Shown: positions 54,375 to 64,000, counted from the first letter of the stretch. The stretch is DNA of 64,000 bases from Aspidapion aeneum (GCA_963576565.1 OY755040.1:25548543-25612542), one strand, 5' to 3'. Made by a program: numbers and translations. Notes: generated by a model not told the origin, from the letters alone.

Positions 54375-54466
54375 GTTGTAATGACTGGTTGTCCTGTTTC
54401 AAGACTTGACCATTAAATATTAGCTTAACTACTTTGTTGGCAGCCTCTTCTTGCTGGAAATGTCTC
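54375..54466 (-). CDS. TMUB1: TMUB-like gene: middle of the ubiquitin-like domain
   Basis: The acceptor CCGTTTTTTTAG precedes 54466 and the donor TACAAC|GTAAGC follows 54375. The 92 nt give one base, 30 codons and one base. The peptide RHFQQEEAANKVVKLIFNGQ then VLKQDNQSLQ covers the central helix end and the strand equivalent to RLIFxGxxL of ubiquitin-like folds. Phases fit both neighbours: Lys with the exon at 56883-57162 and Arg with the exon at 49539-49668. Confidence 0.85.
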
Positions 54467-54840
54467 CTAAAAAAACGGTATATCTAGTTATTATCCGAAC
54501 AAAAACGATTTACGTTCACACTGTACAAGACTGTACCATATTTAAAGTGGTTTCATAAGATAGGTAGGTTAAACACTATCCCAAAACTGACAGTACAGAT
54601 TCCTTGTAAAAATATTGAAATTTAGTCAGACTTATCTTAGTTCACAAGTTGATAGTCACTAAGATACAGAGTATTAAAAAATTATTTGCAATTTTCTTAA
54701 TTAACTTTGTAAATAAAAACCAAATTGTTTTTTAGGATGAGGAATTTGATTTAATCGATGAGTTTGATGCAAATTAAATACGGCGCTGCGTAAGTCCCAG
54801 GGCATAAAAAAGTTGCTCTTTTGTGCTTTTTAGAGAAAAA

Positions 54841-55471
54841 ATCACTTTTATCATCATTTTTTACCAACAGCAACAGTTTTTGAACAGTTCAGTATTATAA
54901 ATTCAGATCACAACAGTAGTTTTCTGTAAAACAACGTATATTTGTAAATCACTTTTATCATCATTTTTACCAACAGCAACAGTTTTTGAACAGTTCAGTA
55001 TTATAAATTCAGATCACAACAGTAGTTTTCTGTAAAACAATGTATATTTGTAAATCAGTTTTATCATCATTTTTACCAACAGCAACAGTTTTTGAACAGT
55101 TCAGTATTATAAATTCAGATCACGACAGTAGTTTTCTGTAAAGCAATGTATATTTGTAAATCACTTTTATCATCATTTTTACCAACAGCAACAGTTTTTG
55201 AACAGTTCAGTATTATAAATTCAGATCACAACAGTAGTTTTCTGTAAAACAACGTATATTTGTAAATCACTTTTATCATCATTTTTACCAACAGCAACAG
55301 TTTTTGAACAGTTCAGTATTATAAATTCAGATCACAACAGTAGTTTTCTGTAAAACAACGTATATTTGTAAATCACTTTTATCATCATTTTTACCAACAG
55401 CAACAGTTTTTGAACAGTTCAGTATTATAAATTCAGATCACAACAGTAGTTTTCTGTAAATCAACGTATAT
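54841..55471 (+). repeat. Six-copy 106-bp minisatellite
   Basis: Units begin ATCACTTTTATCATCATTTT at 54841, 54948, 55054, 55160, 55266 and 55372 (period 106, the first 107) and differ at only a few bases. The last copy ends directly at the first base of the hairpin-ended repeat at 55472. No reading frame is conserved. Confidence 0.95.
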
Positions 55472-56690
55472 TAGCTCACACTACTACTATACTATAGTAG
55501 TGTGAGCTATGGTGATCCTAATTTTTTCAAGGAAAAAAAAGTTGCTCCGATTTCAAAAATTTTGATACAGTGTGTCCACGTAAGTTGGCGGCATATGGGA
55601 AACTTTTTTATTATTAGCTTTACGAAAAAAAGTTATTCTTCATAAAAAGTTCTGCATGGTCCAAAACCTAAAATGCAACCATCAGATGTTAAATTTTTTC
55701 AGTCATATTACGAGGTTTGTCAAAAAATGTGATTTTTGCTCCAGAGTACAGTACCTTTCTTTTTGACAATATCGAAAATTGTTATAAAGAAAAGATGTTT
55801 AGAATTAAAAGTAGCTTTCAAATATTCAACATTGTTTATTTACATTAAAAAATATTTTTTTCTACATTTTCTGCGATTACGTTGGAAATTTAAGTTTGCA
55901 CATTAAAGCATAATTAATCTAGGATGCAAATAATAATAATGTAAATAAACAATGTTGAATATTTGAAAGCTATTTTTAATTCTAAACATCTTTTCTTTAT
56001 AACAATTTTCGATATTGTCAAAAAGAAAGGTACTTTACTCAAGAGCAAAAATCACATTTTTTGACAAACCTCGTAATATGATGAAAAAATTTAACATCTG
56101 ATGGTTGCATTTTAGGTTTTGGACCATGCAGAACTTTTTATGAAGAATAACTTTTTTTCGTAAAGCTAATAATAAAAAAGTTTCCCATATGCCGCCAACT
56201 TACGTGGACACACTGTATATCTTTGCGTTTCCGATGATTTTGAAACTTTTTTGTTGTCTGTCTGTAACGACAAACCCGCATAGCTCAAAAACCGCTTGTC
56301 CGATTTAAATGAAATTTGGTACCTAGACTGGGTCTTGGGCCGTGATGGTCCCATTTAAAAATGAACAAAATCCACCGAACGCAAGCCAAATAAAAGGGTG
56401 GGGGTAGATTTCAAAAATTAGAGTTTATGTGAAAATATGGCGTGTGTGTGTGTAATTAATTCTGGAGTTAAACAAAATGAATTTTAGTTTATTTTAAAAA
56501 AAGGGTGGGGGTAGATTTAAAAAATTAGAGTTTAAGTCAAATATGGCTTGTGTGGTATCAATCGAAAGGTAATTGAGTCTGGAGTTGAATAAAATATATT
56601 TCAGCGTTTAGTTATATTAGCTCAAACGTACACTATAACTATAGTACCTAGTGTGAGCTTAGGTGCCCATAGATTGGCAGAGTATTTTTT
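55472..56690 (+). mobile_element. Palindrome-ended (CTGT)n/core repeat, copy 1 (split by a foldback element)
   Basis: It starts TAGCTCACAC with a mirrored GTGTGAGCT 30 bp later, then GGTGATCCTAATTTTTTC and AAAAAGTTGCTCCGATTTC. After the nested element it resumes with ATCTTTGCGTTTCCGATG, a short GTCTGTCTGT, GTAACGACAAACCCGCATAG, CGATTTAAATGAAATTTGGT and the GGGTGGGGGTAGATTT units, and ends with a second hairpin on AGCTCAAAC / AGTGTGAGCT and GCCCATAGATTGGCAGAGTA. Confidence 0.85.
55568..56215. mobile_element. 648-bp foldback MITE with TA duplication
   Basis: The ends CAGTGTGTCCACGTAAGTTG match in inverse on both sides and abut TA (55566-55567, 56216-56217). Arms of about 280 bp are nearly identical (GGCGGCATATGGGAAAC, GCATGGTCCAAAACCTAAAA, TCAAATATTCAACATTGTTT). 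It interrupts copy 1 of the palindrome-ended repeat; intact copies show the empty site. Confidence 0.9.
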
Positions 56691-56882
56691 AAAGTTATTT
56701 AATATTTAAAAAATTATGAAAGATCTAGACTACTTTAATTTTGAATGACCCTCACGGGTCGTCAAGAATAGCGTCTTGGGATTTAGTAAGCGCTCTTACA
56801 AAAATTATGTCTTTGGACTTTTCCAATTTTTTTTTTTAAATGGGGTATTTTAACGATTTTTTTTTTAAATGGCCCTACTTAC

Positions 56883-57162
56883 TTTTTAAATTCTCCCAAC
56901 ATCTCATCGAATCTTCCGTCGACCACTTTGATGTCATCATTGATGTACTTTAGTTTGATCGTCCACCCTGACGAAATGTCCTCTGTTCTATTTGTGCTTT
57001 GATGTGTATCAGGTAAACTATTAGATTCAGGGTTTGTTGTGTTCTCTCTCCTCCTTAATGAATTCGTATTGCCTTCTTTTTCATCGCTATTGTCGGTTTC
57101 GAGTGGAGGTGCCGAAAAGAGTGGCATGGTGGCGTTGGCTTCGGTAGAATTGTTTTCTGCGC
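56883..57162 (-). CDS. TMUB1: TMUB-like gene: acidic linker and start of the ubiquitin-like domain
   Basis: The acceptor AAATATATCTAG precedes 57162 and the donor TTTAAAAA|GTAAGT follows 56883. Of 280 nt, two bases complete a Gly codon with the exon at 61531-61689, 92 codons follow, and two bases remain. The peptide is a Ser/Thr/Asn-rich acidic linker (AENNSTEANATMPLFSAPPL ... TNRTEDISSG) and then WTIKLKYINDDIKVVDGRFD and EMLGEFKK, the first two strands and the helix start of the ubiquitin-like domain. The acceptor choice rests on phase and could shift slightly; the open frame continues upstream to 57232 without an ATG. Confidence 0.8.
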
Positions 57163-57329
57163 CTAGATATATTTTCGAATAAAAGTCGTTTCTATTAGTA
57201 TTAGACAAAGTAATTTTGTTTTCCTTTCCCAATCAAGTGCGTGATTCGTTTTCAGTGGTTTTACTGTGTGTAACAGTTTTCAACATAAAAACATTTATTT
57301 TGTAAAATAAGCCTATCATTTACATTTTT

Positions 57330-57585
57330 TTTAAATTTCTGTAATATAGACTTCGACTAAATGAGACAAGAACCTTCCCATGGAGTGAATACCACGTAGT
57401 AAAGATTTGTTTTAAAATCATGTCAGAATGCCGCGGGCAGCTTGCATCTCTCTCAAACTCTCCCACCCTACATGCAATAGAGATACGGCGCAACAGATCA
57501 GACTGACCCGATAAACTGAACTGGCGGTATTGGTTTCGTCGTCCCAGGTCCATTCAAATGCGTGATACCAAGCTGTTCGCTAGTT
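57330..57585 (+). repeat. Dispersed repeat, copy 2
   Basis: It shares ACAAGAACCTTCCCATGG, AATACCACG, GTAAAGATTTG, CAGAATGCCGCGGGCAGCTT, GCATCTCTCTCAA and GATAAACTGAACTGGCGGTA with 10.15-10.44 kb. It ends just before palindrome-ended repeat copy 2. Confidence 0.6.
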
Positions 57586-57587
57586 TT

Positions 57588-57753
57588 TAGCTCACACATA
57601 TACTATACTATAGTAGTGTGAGCTATGGTGATCCTAATTTTTTCGAGAAAAAAAAAGTTGCTCCGATTTCAAAAATTTTTATATATCTTTGCGTTTCAGA
57701 TGATTTTGAAACTTTTTTGTTGCGCCGTCTGTCTGTCTGTCTGTCTGTCTGTA

Positions 57754-57792
<39 letters not shown>

Positions 57793-58365
57793 GTGTCTGT
57801 ATGTCTGTCTGTAACGACCAACGCGCATAACTCAAAAACCGCTAGCCCGATTTTAATGAAATTTGGTACCCAGGCTGGGTTTTGGGTCGAGATGGTCCCA
57901 TTTAAAAATGAACAAAATCCACCGAACACAAGCCAAATAAAAGGGTGGGGGTAGATTTCAAAAATTAGAGTTTATGAAAAAATATGGCGTGTGTGATATC
58001 AAACGAAAGGTAATTGAGTCTGGAGTTAAACAAAATACATTTTAGTTTATTTAAAAAAAAGGGGGGGGGTAAATTTCAAAAATTAGTGTTTAAGTGGAAA
58101 TATGGCGTGTGTGATATCAAACGAAAGGTAATTGAGTCTGGAGTTAAACAAAATACATTTTAGTTTTAAAAAAAGGGTGGGGGTAGATTTAAAAAATTAG
58201 AGTTTAAGTCAAAACATGGCTTGTGTTGTATCAAACGAAAGGTAATTGAGTCTGGAGTTCAATAAAACATACTTCAGTTTTTAGTTATATTAGCTTTCAC
58301 GTAGATACACTATAACTATAGTACCCAGTGTGAGCTTAGGTGCCCATAGATTGGCAGAGTATTTT
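57588..58365 (+). mobile_element. Palindrome-ended (CTGT)n/core repeat, copy 2
   Basis: It runs from TAGCTCACACATATACTATA (57588) through a long (CTGT)n block at 57725-57815, the core GCGCATAACTCAAAAACCGC, CCGATTTTAATGAAATTTGG, and three GGGTGGGGGTAGATTT-type units, to the end hairpin and GATTGGCAGAGTATTTT. The Val/Cys/Leu-rich open frames across it are repeat artefacts. Confidence 0.9.
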
Positions 58366-58367
58366 AT

Positions 58368-59098
58368 TAGCTCACACATATACTATACTATAGTAGTGTG
58401 AGCTATGGTGATCCTAATTTTTTCGAGAAAAAAAAAGTTGCTCTGATTTCAAAAATTTTTATATATCTTTGCGTTTCAGATGATTTTGAAACTTTTTTGT
58501 TGCGCCGTCTGTCTGTCTGTCTGTATGTCTGTATGTCTGTAACGACCAACGCGCATAACTCAAAAACCGCTTGGCCGATTTTAATGAAATTTGGTACCTA
58601 GGCTGGGTCTTGGGTCGAGATGGTCCCATTTAAAAATGAACAAAATCCACCGAACAGAAACCAAATAAAAGGGTGGGGGTAGATTTCAAAAATTAGAGTT
58701 TATGTGAAAATATGGCGTGTGTGATATCAAACGAAAGGTAATTGAGTCTGCAGTTAAACAAAATACATTTTAATTTATTTAAAAAAAAAGGGTGGGGGTA
58801 TATTTTAAAAATTAGAGTTTAAGTGAAAATATGGCGTGTGTGATATCAAACGAAAGGTAATTGAGTCCGGAGTTTAACAAAATACATTTTAGTTTTTTGT
58901 TTTTTTTTAAGGGTGGGGGTAGATTTCAAAAATTTGAGTTTAAGTCAAAACATGGCTTGTGTGGTATCAAACAAAAGGTAATTTAGTCTGGAGTTAAATA
59001 AAATATATTTCAGTTTTTAGTTATATTAGCTCACACGTACACTATAACTATAGTACCTAGTGTGAGCTTAGGGGCCCATATATTGGCAGAGTATTTTT
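58368..59098 (+). mobile_element. Palindrome-ended (CTGT)n/core repeat, copy 3 (tandem with copy 2)
   Basis: It begins two bases after copy 2 ends, in the same orientation, with the same landmarks and a shorter CTGT block. Either tandem insertion at the same target or unequal exchange would explain the arrangement. Confidence 0.9.
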
Positions 59099-59151
59099 TT
59101 TAATTTCTGTCTCTAAAAGGTCTGTACAAAATCTTAGCACATACTCCTGAG

Positions 59152-59786
59152 CAGCGTTGCCAGGTCCCACAGAAATATTGCATGAGAAATATTTCGAGAA
59201 AGCATGAGATTTCAAAAAAAAAGCATGAGATGGCGGAATTGTCGCTGTTGCCTCTAGCATGGTGCCATTGAGTAAATAACCCATATAGAGGAGCCACCGG
59301 CGAGCTTTACCATATTGAGGGGCAGATGGCGCTGAAATAAATTCGTCTGGTACGCAATATTCACGGACTGCTAGTACGATTTAGTTACATGTGATTATAT
59401 CATAGTACTTGTCTCTGAATATAGAGGACGCGTACGACGTAGAGGTGTGGCACATAACAGAATAATAAATTATCGTTTTCGGGGAATACCCGAATAAGCT
59501 GAAACAAGCGCGAGGTTGCAATTTGCGATTATGAAACACGATCCAATGATGCCAAATGCCGGGTTGCAAATTTTTTGCGGCACTTCTTTGTGACGTAAGC
59601 CGAATTCTCTTATGATTACTTTGTTATTTGTAGTTCATAGCTACCTCTATAATTAGTTTTTAAGCATAATTTATTTTTGTCTCTGTAAGTTGAAAAGCGT
59701 GAGATTTTGCCATAAAATAATGATAGCATGAGATTTGTTTGAAAAACATGAGATCTCATGCAAAAGCATGAGACCTGACATCACTG
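59152..59786. mobile_element. hAT-like non-autonomous element with AGCATGAGAT repeats
   Basis: The ends CAGCGTTGCCAGGTC and, reverse-complemented, CAGTGATGTCAGGTC match at 12 of 15 bases. Just inside both ends the word GCATGAGAT is repeated several times. The flanking 8-mers CTCCTGAG and TTCTTAAG agree at 5 of 8. No transposase frame is seen. Confidence 0.6.
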
Positions 59787-59869
59787 TTCTTAAGGTCCAA
59801 ATAGGTCGATTTAACGCAACTTACCTTAGTCCGGACTTGCTCTGTTTCAGAGATACAGGGTGTTTTTTA

Positions 59870-60424
59870 TTTTAATTGAACCAAGTGAAATTATTCTCCC
59901 AGAAATTGACTGAATACCTACCGAAAATTATTAAACGACAAAAAAAAATTAATAACTCATTTACTGAATTTAATCCTTAAAGGTAGCAGCAAAATCTTTT
60001 GATCCAAAATAATTTCAGTAATCCATTGCGGCATCGAACACTAAAAACGGCTCACCCTAGCAAACAAGTACCTTTTTTTGCTTAAAAAAGTTCAGGAAAT
60101 TATCCAAAAAAAAAGTTGAAAAATACACTGAGAAAAAAGTTATGGTCATTTTAAACCATAAGATGAGCATTGTGAAGCGCCCTCTAACGGCCACAGTGAA
60201 AAAATGTCCATATTTAGGTTTCGCATCCCAAAAAACCCCCCGAGTACCAATTTTTAAAGTAATAATGTTCATAAATTTTAATAAAATCGATTTTTAATTT
60301 TTAAATTCACCATTCTCCGAAACGGAGCAATTTTGGACCAAGGTAATTTGCATTAAATCGACTTATTTTGACCTCAGGAATATGTGCTAAAATTTTGTAC
60401 AGACCTTTTAGAGACACCCTGTAT
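59870..60424. mobile_element. Tc1/mariner-type MITE (TACAGGGTGT ends)
   Basis: TACAGGGTGTTTTTTATTTT at about 59869 and ACACCCTGTA at about 60414-60423 form short inverted ends. The interior matches the block at 37.80-38.13 kb in several words. Non-coding. Confidence 0.5.
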
Positions 60425-60625
60425 AGACTTCGATTTAATGAGACAAGAACATTCCAATGGACTAAATACCGCTTGGTAAAGATTTTTTTTTTATAATCAT
60501 TTCAGAATGCTGCGGGAAGAGATACGCAGCAGGTCAATATTGGTTCAGCCGTCCCAGGTCCATTCAAGTGCGTGATGTGATGTTGTTTTACTGTGTGTTA
60601 CAGTTTCCAACATAGAAACATTTGT
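60425..60625 (+). repeat. Dispersed repeat, copy 3 (deleted)
   Basis: It carries ACTTCGATTTAATGAGACAA, AATACCGC, GTAAAGATT, CAGAATGCTGCGGG and CGTCCCAGGTCCATTCAAGT in the same order as copy 2, with deletions. Confidence 0.55.
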
Positions 60626-60654
60626 TTTGTAAAATAAGCCTAACATTTGCATTT

Positions 60655-61365
60655 TAGCTCACACTACACTATAGTAGTGTGAGCTATAGTGATCCTAATT
60701 TTTTCGAGAAAAAAAAAGTTGCTCCGATTTCAAAATTTTTTATATATCTTTGCGTTTCAGACGATTTTGAAACTTTTTTGTTGCGCCGTCTGTCTGTCTG
60801 TCTGTATATCTGTCTGTAACGACCAACGCGCATAACTCAAAAACCGCTTGCCCGATTTTAATGAAATTTGGTACCTACGCTGGGTTTTGAGTCGAGATGG
60901 TCCCATTTAAAAATGAACAAAATCCACCGAACACAAGCCAAATTAAAGGGTGGGGGTATATATCAAAAATTAGAGTTTATGTAAAAATATGTCGTGTGTG
61001 ATATCAAACGAAAGGTAATTGCGTCTGGAGTTAAATAAAATACATTTTACTTTTAAAAAAAGGGTGAGGGTAAATTTAAAAAATTAGTGTTTATGTGGAA
61101 ATATGGCGTGTGTGATATCAAACGAAAGGTAATTGAGTCTGGAGTTAAACATAATACATTTTAGTTTTAAAAAAAAGGTGGGGGTAGATTTGAAAAATTA
61201 AAGTTTAAGTCAAAACATGGCTTGTGTGGTATCAAACGAAAGGTAATTGAGTCTGGAGTTCAATAAAATATATTTCAGTTTTTAGTTATATATTAACTCA
61301 CACGTACACTATAATTATAGTACCTAGTGTGAGCTTAGGTGCCCATAGATTAGCAGAGTATTTTT
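60655..61365 (+). mobile_element. Palindrome-ended (CTGT)n/core repeat, copy 4
   Basis: Same structure as copies 2 and 3: the start palindrome lacks the ATATAC insert, there is a short CTGT block at 60787-60818, then the core at 60825-60875 and the end hairpin finishing in TAGCAGAGTATTTTT. Confidence 0.9.
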
Positions 61366-61530
61366 CTCAACTGACAGTTTTTAATATGTTTAAAAACTGT
61401 GAGAAGCCTATTAAACATCACCACAACGGCTGTCAAACATAACATGTCAAAATTTTAAGCATTCCAAAAACTCCCCATTTACATGTAGCACCTCATAAAT
61501 TGTGACTCTTCTATAAAAGGTGATCCTTAC

Positions 61531-61689
61531 CATCTCCCTGATCCCTATCCCTGTTGTTTTCGCTGTCACAATTATCTGGAAGATCCATGGTTTCAATGAT
61601 TCTTCGCAGTTCTGATTCGGGCATGTAATCGGAAAAATCCCCGCTTCGTTGTGAATCAGTGCTCGAGTCTGAGGTGCTTGCCCTAGGTT
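61531..61689 (-). CDS. TMUB1: TMUB-like gene: first exon visible in the window
   Basis: The acceptor TTTATTTGCACAG precedes 61689 and the donor GGAGATG|GTAAGG follows 61531. The 159 nt give two bases, 52 codons and one base that joins the exon at 56883-57162 as Gly. The peptide PRASTSDSSTDSQRSGDFSD then YMPESELRRIIETMDLPDNC is an acidic, disordered linker. TMUB1/2 proteins begin with an N-terminal membrane helix, which must lie in an exon beyond the right edge. All six exons together give about 320 residues. Confidence 0.75.
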
Positions 61690-61913
61690 CTGTGCAAATA
61701 AAAAACAATTACATAGAGTAGTGGTCAGTGGCGGTTCGTGGATTTTAATAGAGAGTCATTCTCGGTCATCACTTATACAAATTATGTCAGTGCCGTCTTA
61801 TGTTTAGGACAAAATTATATGCGAAAAACGCCTAAAACTACATACATCCTAACTTTTAAGATGTAGCTTTTCAGCTTTTGCACAAAACACATTAAACTAC
61901 TATAGAAGACGTA

Positions 61914-62618
61914 TTTTCCTATTGTCACTTGTTTTAAATAGTTTTAGTTTTTAATTTTTTGCACGGTAGGCATCATAAAACACATATTTACACATATGAT
62001 AATCACGGCAATCTTATTTAAGATATCCGTGGTGATAACACACTATTTACATTTGTGAGGTACAAGGTTTTACAGAATAACTATCGTAACAAAAACATTT
62101 CATGTAAAAAAAGCCCCAAGTACGCGAAAATGGTATTCCGTAAAAAAAATTGAGATAAAAGTAAAGCCAAGTTCTGTAATACAAATGTCAAAATAAAAGG
62201 TTCTTGCTAGTTTGGAAATGTTTCTTTAAACTTTGCTATTACAGACATCTTTATGTTCAATTTAGCACTGTACCTAACATTTGCAGCCGTAATAGCCACG
62301 TTTAGAAAAACATTTCCAACCTAGTAAGAACCTTTCATTTTTGAAATTTGTATTAGAAAACTTGGCTTTACTTTTATCTCAATTCTTTTTACGGAATCCC
62401 ATTTTCGCGTACTTGGGGCTTTTTTTACATGAAATGTTTTTGTTACGATAGTTATTCTGTAAAACCTTGTACCTCACAAATGTAAATAGTGTGTTATCAC
62501 CACGGATATCTTAAATAAGATAGCCGTGATTATCATATGTGTAAATATGTGTTTTATGATGCCTACCGTGCAAAAAATTAAAAACTAAAACTATTTAAAA
62601 CAAGTGACAATAGGAAAA
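61914..62618. mobile_element. 705-bp near-perfect foldback element
   Basis: The ends read TTTTCCTATTGTCACTTGTT inwards on both sides and abut TA. Arms of about 345 bp are almost identical through GATGCCTACCGTGC, CACAAATGTAAATAGTGTG, TTTTCGCGTACTTGGGGC and AGGTTCTT, leaving a small loop at about 62255-62290. It lies in the intron upstream of the first visible TMUB exon, so the pre-mRNA could form a long double-stranded stem. Confidence 0.9.
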
Positions 62619-62764
62619 TAGGTCTTTTTTAACAATAAATGTTTTTTTTTTTTAATGATTTCACTCCTTTTTTAAAAGATTTAAATAATATTTAAGTTTT
62701 AAAGTAGTAAAATATGCGGAATATTGTTCAAAACTTTTCCAATGCCTAATTAAATTTTTCCTAT

Positions 62765-62985
62765 GGTTTTATCATAGTTCCTATCAGCCTTTCGAAGCTT
62801 AGCTCTGTAGCGTTCCTGGAAGTGGACAATGTTACTTTCCATAACCATAACTTTACATTTATGAGGAGCGCAGTAAATTAAAATTTTGGTGTTTTTAAAT
62901 TTTTTTATCAGTCTTCCAAAGCTCAGCTCTCTAGCGTTTCTGGAAGTGGGCAATGTTACTTTACATTTATAGGCGACGTTAAGTT
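62765..62985. repeat. Diverged tandem duplication of about 120 bp
   Basis: TATCAGCCTTTCGAAGCTTA (62784) and TATCAGTCTTCCAAAGCTCA (62906) start two similar segments that continue with GCTCT-TAGCGTT-CTGGAAGTGG and CAATGTTACTTT. The basic open frame across it has no known motif. Confidence 0.7.
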
Positions 62986-62999
62986 AATTAAAATATTGG

Positions 63000-63485
63000 G
63001 GTTTTTTGATTTTTTCCAAAGGTTTGGTCATAATTTCTATCAGGGAATAACGGGAATAACGATCCCCTACAAAATTTAATCATATCATAGAGCAGCAAAA
63101 AGTAATTACCAAATTTTTAAAAATCACAAATTTGCCCGCTCAAGTTTTATATACAAAGAGGCCCAGTAACTAGTGCAAAGCACTCGCTAGTTGGAAAATA
63201 TTTATTTAAACTTGGCTTATAAATTTTGCTACTGATTTCAATGGGACTTATTACAAAGAATAAAAGATAAGATTTTAAAAAATTATATTGATGTTGACAT
63301 GTACCGAATAAATAAATAATCAAACACTGCTAACTATCAAATATTGTGATTGTGATTCAATAAAAGGGGATCTAGTACCTTCCCAACTAAAAGGTATGGT
63401 ATTAAGACTTTTACACCAGTATTTATTAAGATCTTAAAACTTAGCACTAACTGTATAGACTTGACCCCGACCAGTTAAAGTGTTT
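63000..63485. other. Intron of the TMUB-like gene, no feature seen
   Basis: AT-rich, no conserved frame, no clear repeat boundary. Confidence 0.4.
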
Positions 63486-64000
63486 TAGCTCACACATATA
63501 CTATACTATAGTAGTGTGAGCTATGGTGATCCTAATTTTTTCGAGAAAAAAAAAGTTGCTCCGATTTTAAAAATTTTTATATATCTTTGCGTTTCAGATG
63601 ATTTTGAAACTTTTTTGTTGCGCCGTCTGTCTGTCTGTCTGTATGTCTGTCTGTCTGTCTGTGTGTCTGTATGTCTGTCTGTAACGACCAACGCGCATAA
63701 CTCAAAAACCGCTTGGCCGATTTTAATGAAATTTGGTACCTAGGCTGGGTCTTGGCTCGAGATGGTCCCATTTAAAAATGAACAAAATCCACCGAACACA
63801 AACCAAATAAAAGGGTGGGGGTAGATTTCAAAAATTAGAGTTTATGTGAAAATATGGCGTGTGTGATATTAAACGAAAGGTAATTGAGTCTGCAGTTAAA
63901 CAAAATACATTTTAATTTATTTAAAAAAAAGGGTGGGGGTATATTTTAAAAATTAGAGTTTAAGTGAAAATATGGCGTGTGTGATATCAAACGAAAGGTA
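63486..64000 (+). mobile_element. Palindrome-ended (CTGT)n/core repeat, copy 5 (cut by window end)
   Basis: It begins TAGCTCACACATATACTATA and carries the CTGT block (63625-63682), the core CCGATTTTAATGAAATTTGG and the first G-rich units, then leaves the window. Confidence 0.9.

Noticed and set aside
54841..55471. Regular 106-bp repeats considered as a CRISPR-like array
   Set aside because: The whole unit is conserved with no variable spacers, and the genome is eukaryotic.
57163..57232. Upstream extension of the TMUB-like exon beyond the chosen acceptor
   Set aside because: No ATG, poor acceptors there, and only the acceptor before 57162 joins in phase with exon 61531-61689.
57618..57954. 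Open frames on both strands rich in Ser/Val/Cys/Leu or Thr/Asp/Gln
   Set aside because: Products of the (CTGT)n block in the palindrome-ended repeat; the same peptides recur in every copy.

Overview
This is an AT-rich animal nuclear window, most likely from an insect with a large, repeat-filled genome; a beetle is possible, but nothing in the sequence fixes the order. The evidence is spliced host genes with GT-AG introns and clear exon phases, very long introns, and Jockey, CR1-like, RTE, RNase H-type and Penelope retroelements, a mariner fossil and many MITEs or foldback elements. There are no bacterial operons, no CRISPR array, and no rRNA or tRNA gene that I can recognise.

Three host genes can be rebuilt exon by exon, all on the minus strand. 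(1) Gene B starts at 26042 and runs left through five phase-compatible exons (25892-26042, 15702-15818, 13440-13551, 11793-12053, 8842-9026), then leaves the window. It encodes an N-terminal UIM-like helix followed by a long Pro/Asn/Gln/Met-rich region, perhaps an endocytic protein or the N-terminus of a class II PI3-kinase. (2) Gene A (28772-28919, 27624-27832 and perhaps 27402-27548) encodes a short basic protein that I do not recognise. (3) A TMUB1/2-like gene covers at least 20 kb (61689 down to 41558): six visible exons encode a ubiquitin-like domain and two C-terminal membrane segments, and its first exon lies beyond the right edge. Gene B and the TMUB-like gene each need one GC-AG intron for the reading frame to stay open.

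Nearly everything else is mobile DNA. Left to right: a Jockey 3' fragment; a TTAA-flanked element with a nested MITE; a 5-kb CR1-like LINE (element 1, plus) ending 9 bp before a splice donor of gene B; a dead mariner; a minisatellite-bearing MITE with an 8-bp target duplication; an inverted pair of Penelope-like copies; a second, apparently intact CR1-like LINE (element 2, minus) in intron 1 of gene B; a run of foldback elements (29.4-38 kb) and a degenerate satellite; an RNase H-type LINE split by a foldback element; a truncated CR1-like copy; an RTE LINE; a 106-bp minisatellite; and five copies of a repeat family with palindromic ends, (CTGT)n and a conserved core.

The most interesting signal is that both CR1-like LINEs carry a canonical -1 slippery heptamer, in the correct phase, at the ORF1/ORF2 junction, and their ORF2 frames have no ATG near the junction. 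Next are the shared architecture of the palindrome/(CTGT)n/core repeats, the two GC-AG introns, and a near-perfect 705-bp foldback inside the TMUB-like transcription unit.
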